A model generated the notes under the pieces. That model saw only the letters and a list, made by a program, of their open reading frames with translations, was not told the origin of the DNA and did no database searches. A stretch of DNA of 64,000 nt from an uncultured bacterium. Its GTDB lineage: Bacteria > Bacillota > Clostridia > Lachnospirales > Lachnospiraceae. Below, in pieces: positions 63,993 to 64,000 of the stretch. The translations under genes were made by a program, and so were the position numbers. How positions within the stretch are numbered: position 1 is the first letter of the stretch; each line of letters starts with the position of its first letter. The stretch is taken from contig CAMWUN010000007.1 in NCBI GenBank assembly GCA_947177425.1, forward strand, positions 23,647 to 87,646. The letters run 5' to 3'.

Positions 63993-64000
63993 ATCAGCTA

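Noticed and set aside
1..64000. CRISPR arrays, tRNA, rRNA and riboswitches
   Set aside because: I looked for regularly spaced repeats, tRNA T-arm patterns and known leader motifs by eye and found none convincing; a covariance-model scan would be decisive.

Overview
The window reads as a chromosome segment of a gut-type Lachnospiraceae (Clostridia). Points for this are the strong GGAGG ribosome-binding sites, LytTR/GHKL two-component pairs, MelB-type and BMP-type sugar and nucleoside uptake loci, a decayed spore-maturation gene (spmA), and relatives known to me from that family. I saw no tRNA, rRNA, CRISPR array, phage or integrated conjugative element. Most of the DNA looks homogeneous in composition, except a conspicuously AT-rich patch at about 43.1-45.0 kb.

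Layout. 0-6.4 kb: a coiled-coil protein, then divergently a two-gene cassette joining a membrane protein with a C-terminal RyR-like domain to a TIR-TM-propeller-PDZ protein. 6.4-13.1 kb: a PadR regulator, a nuclease relic, then an alpha-galactoside locus (AraC regulator, GPH symporter, GH36 alpha-galactosidase, YczE-like membrane protein). 13.3-18.0 kb: a GNAT relic and a 1493-residue SF1 helicase ending in an HEPN-like RNase motif. 18.2-20.4 kb: LD-carboxypeptidase and MATE exporter. 20.5-30.9 kb: a seven-gene nucleoside uptake and breakdown operon (BMP lipoprotein, ABC ATPase, two permeases, nucleoside hydrolase, PfkB kinase, ADP-ribosylglycohydrolase), with a divergent regulator that is a LacI-type protein fused to a second PfkB kinase.

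30.9-43.0 kb: PIN-like protein, zinc-ribbon membrane protein, a propeller plus solute-binding lipoprotein, a BceAB-type ABC exporter facing its LytTR/GHKL two-component pair, two PF10127-like nucleotidyltransferases and a metallo-beta-lactamase fold hydrolase. 43.2-45.0 kb: the AT-rich DUF262 gene with a split P-loop partner. 45.3-50.2 kb: spmA relic, yaaA, and a tetR-ABC-MFS drug-efflux-type operon with palindromic operators. 50.3-54.7 kb: AraC regulator, GH78 rhamnosidase and a truncated GH43. 54.6-61.2 kb: a small PH-like protein, then a same-strand run of a chemoreceptor-like protein and two consecutive GHKL/LytTR pairs. 61.5-64 kb: hydrolase, two gene relics (one a serine-recombinase scar), and blaI with a shortened blaR1.

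The most unusual items are the TIR/RyR pair, the helicase-HEPN protein, the LacI-kinase fusion, the DUF262/P-loop cassette, and a family of small structured inverted-repeat elements. Two of these (123 and 144 bp) are flanked by exact 8-bp target duplications, and a 36-bp relative of one is flanked by a 9-bp duplication. All functions are inferred from motifs and context by eye; no database search was run.
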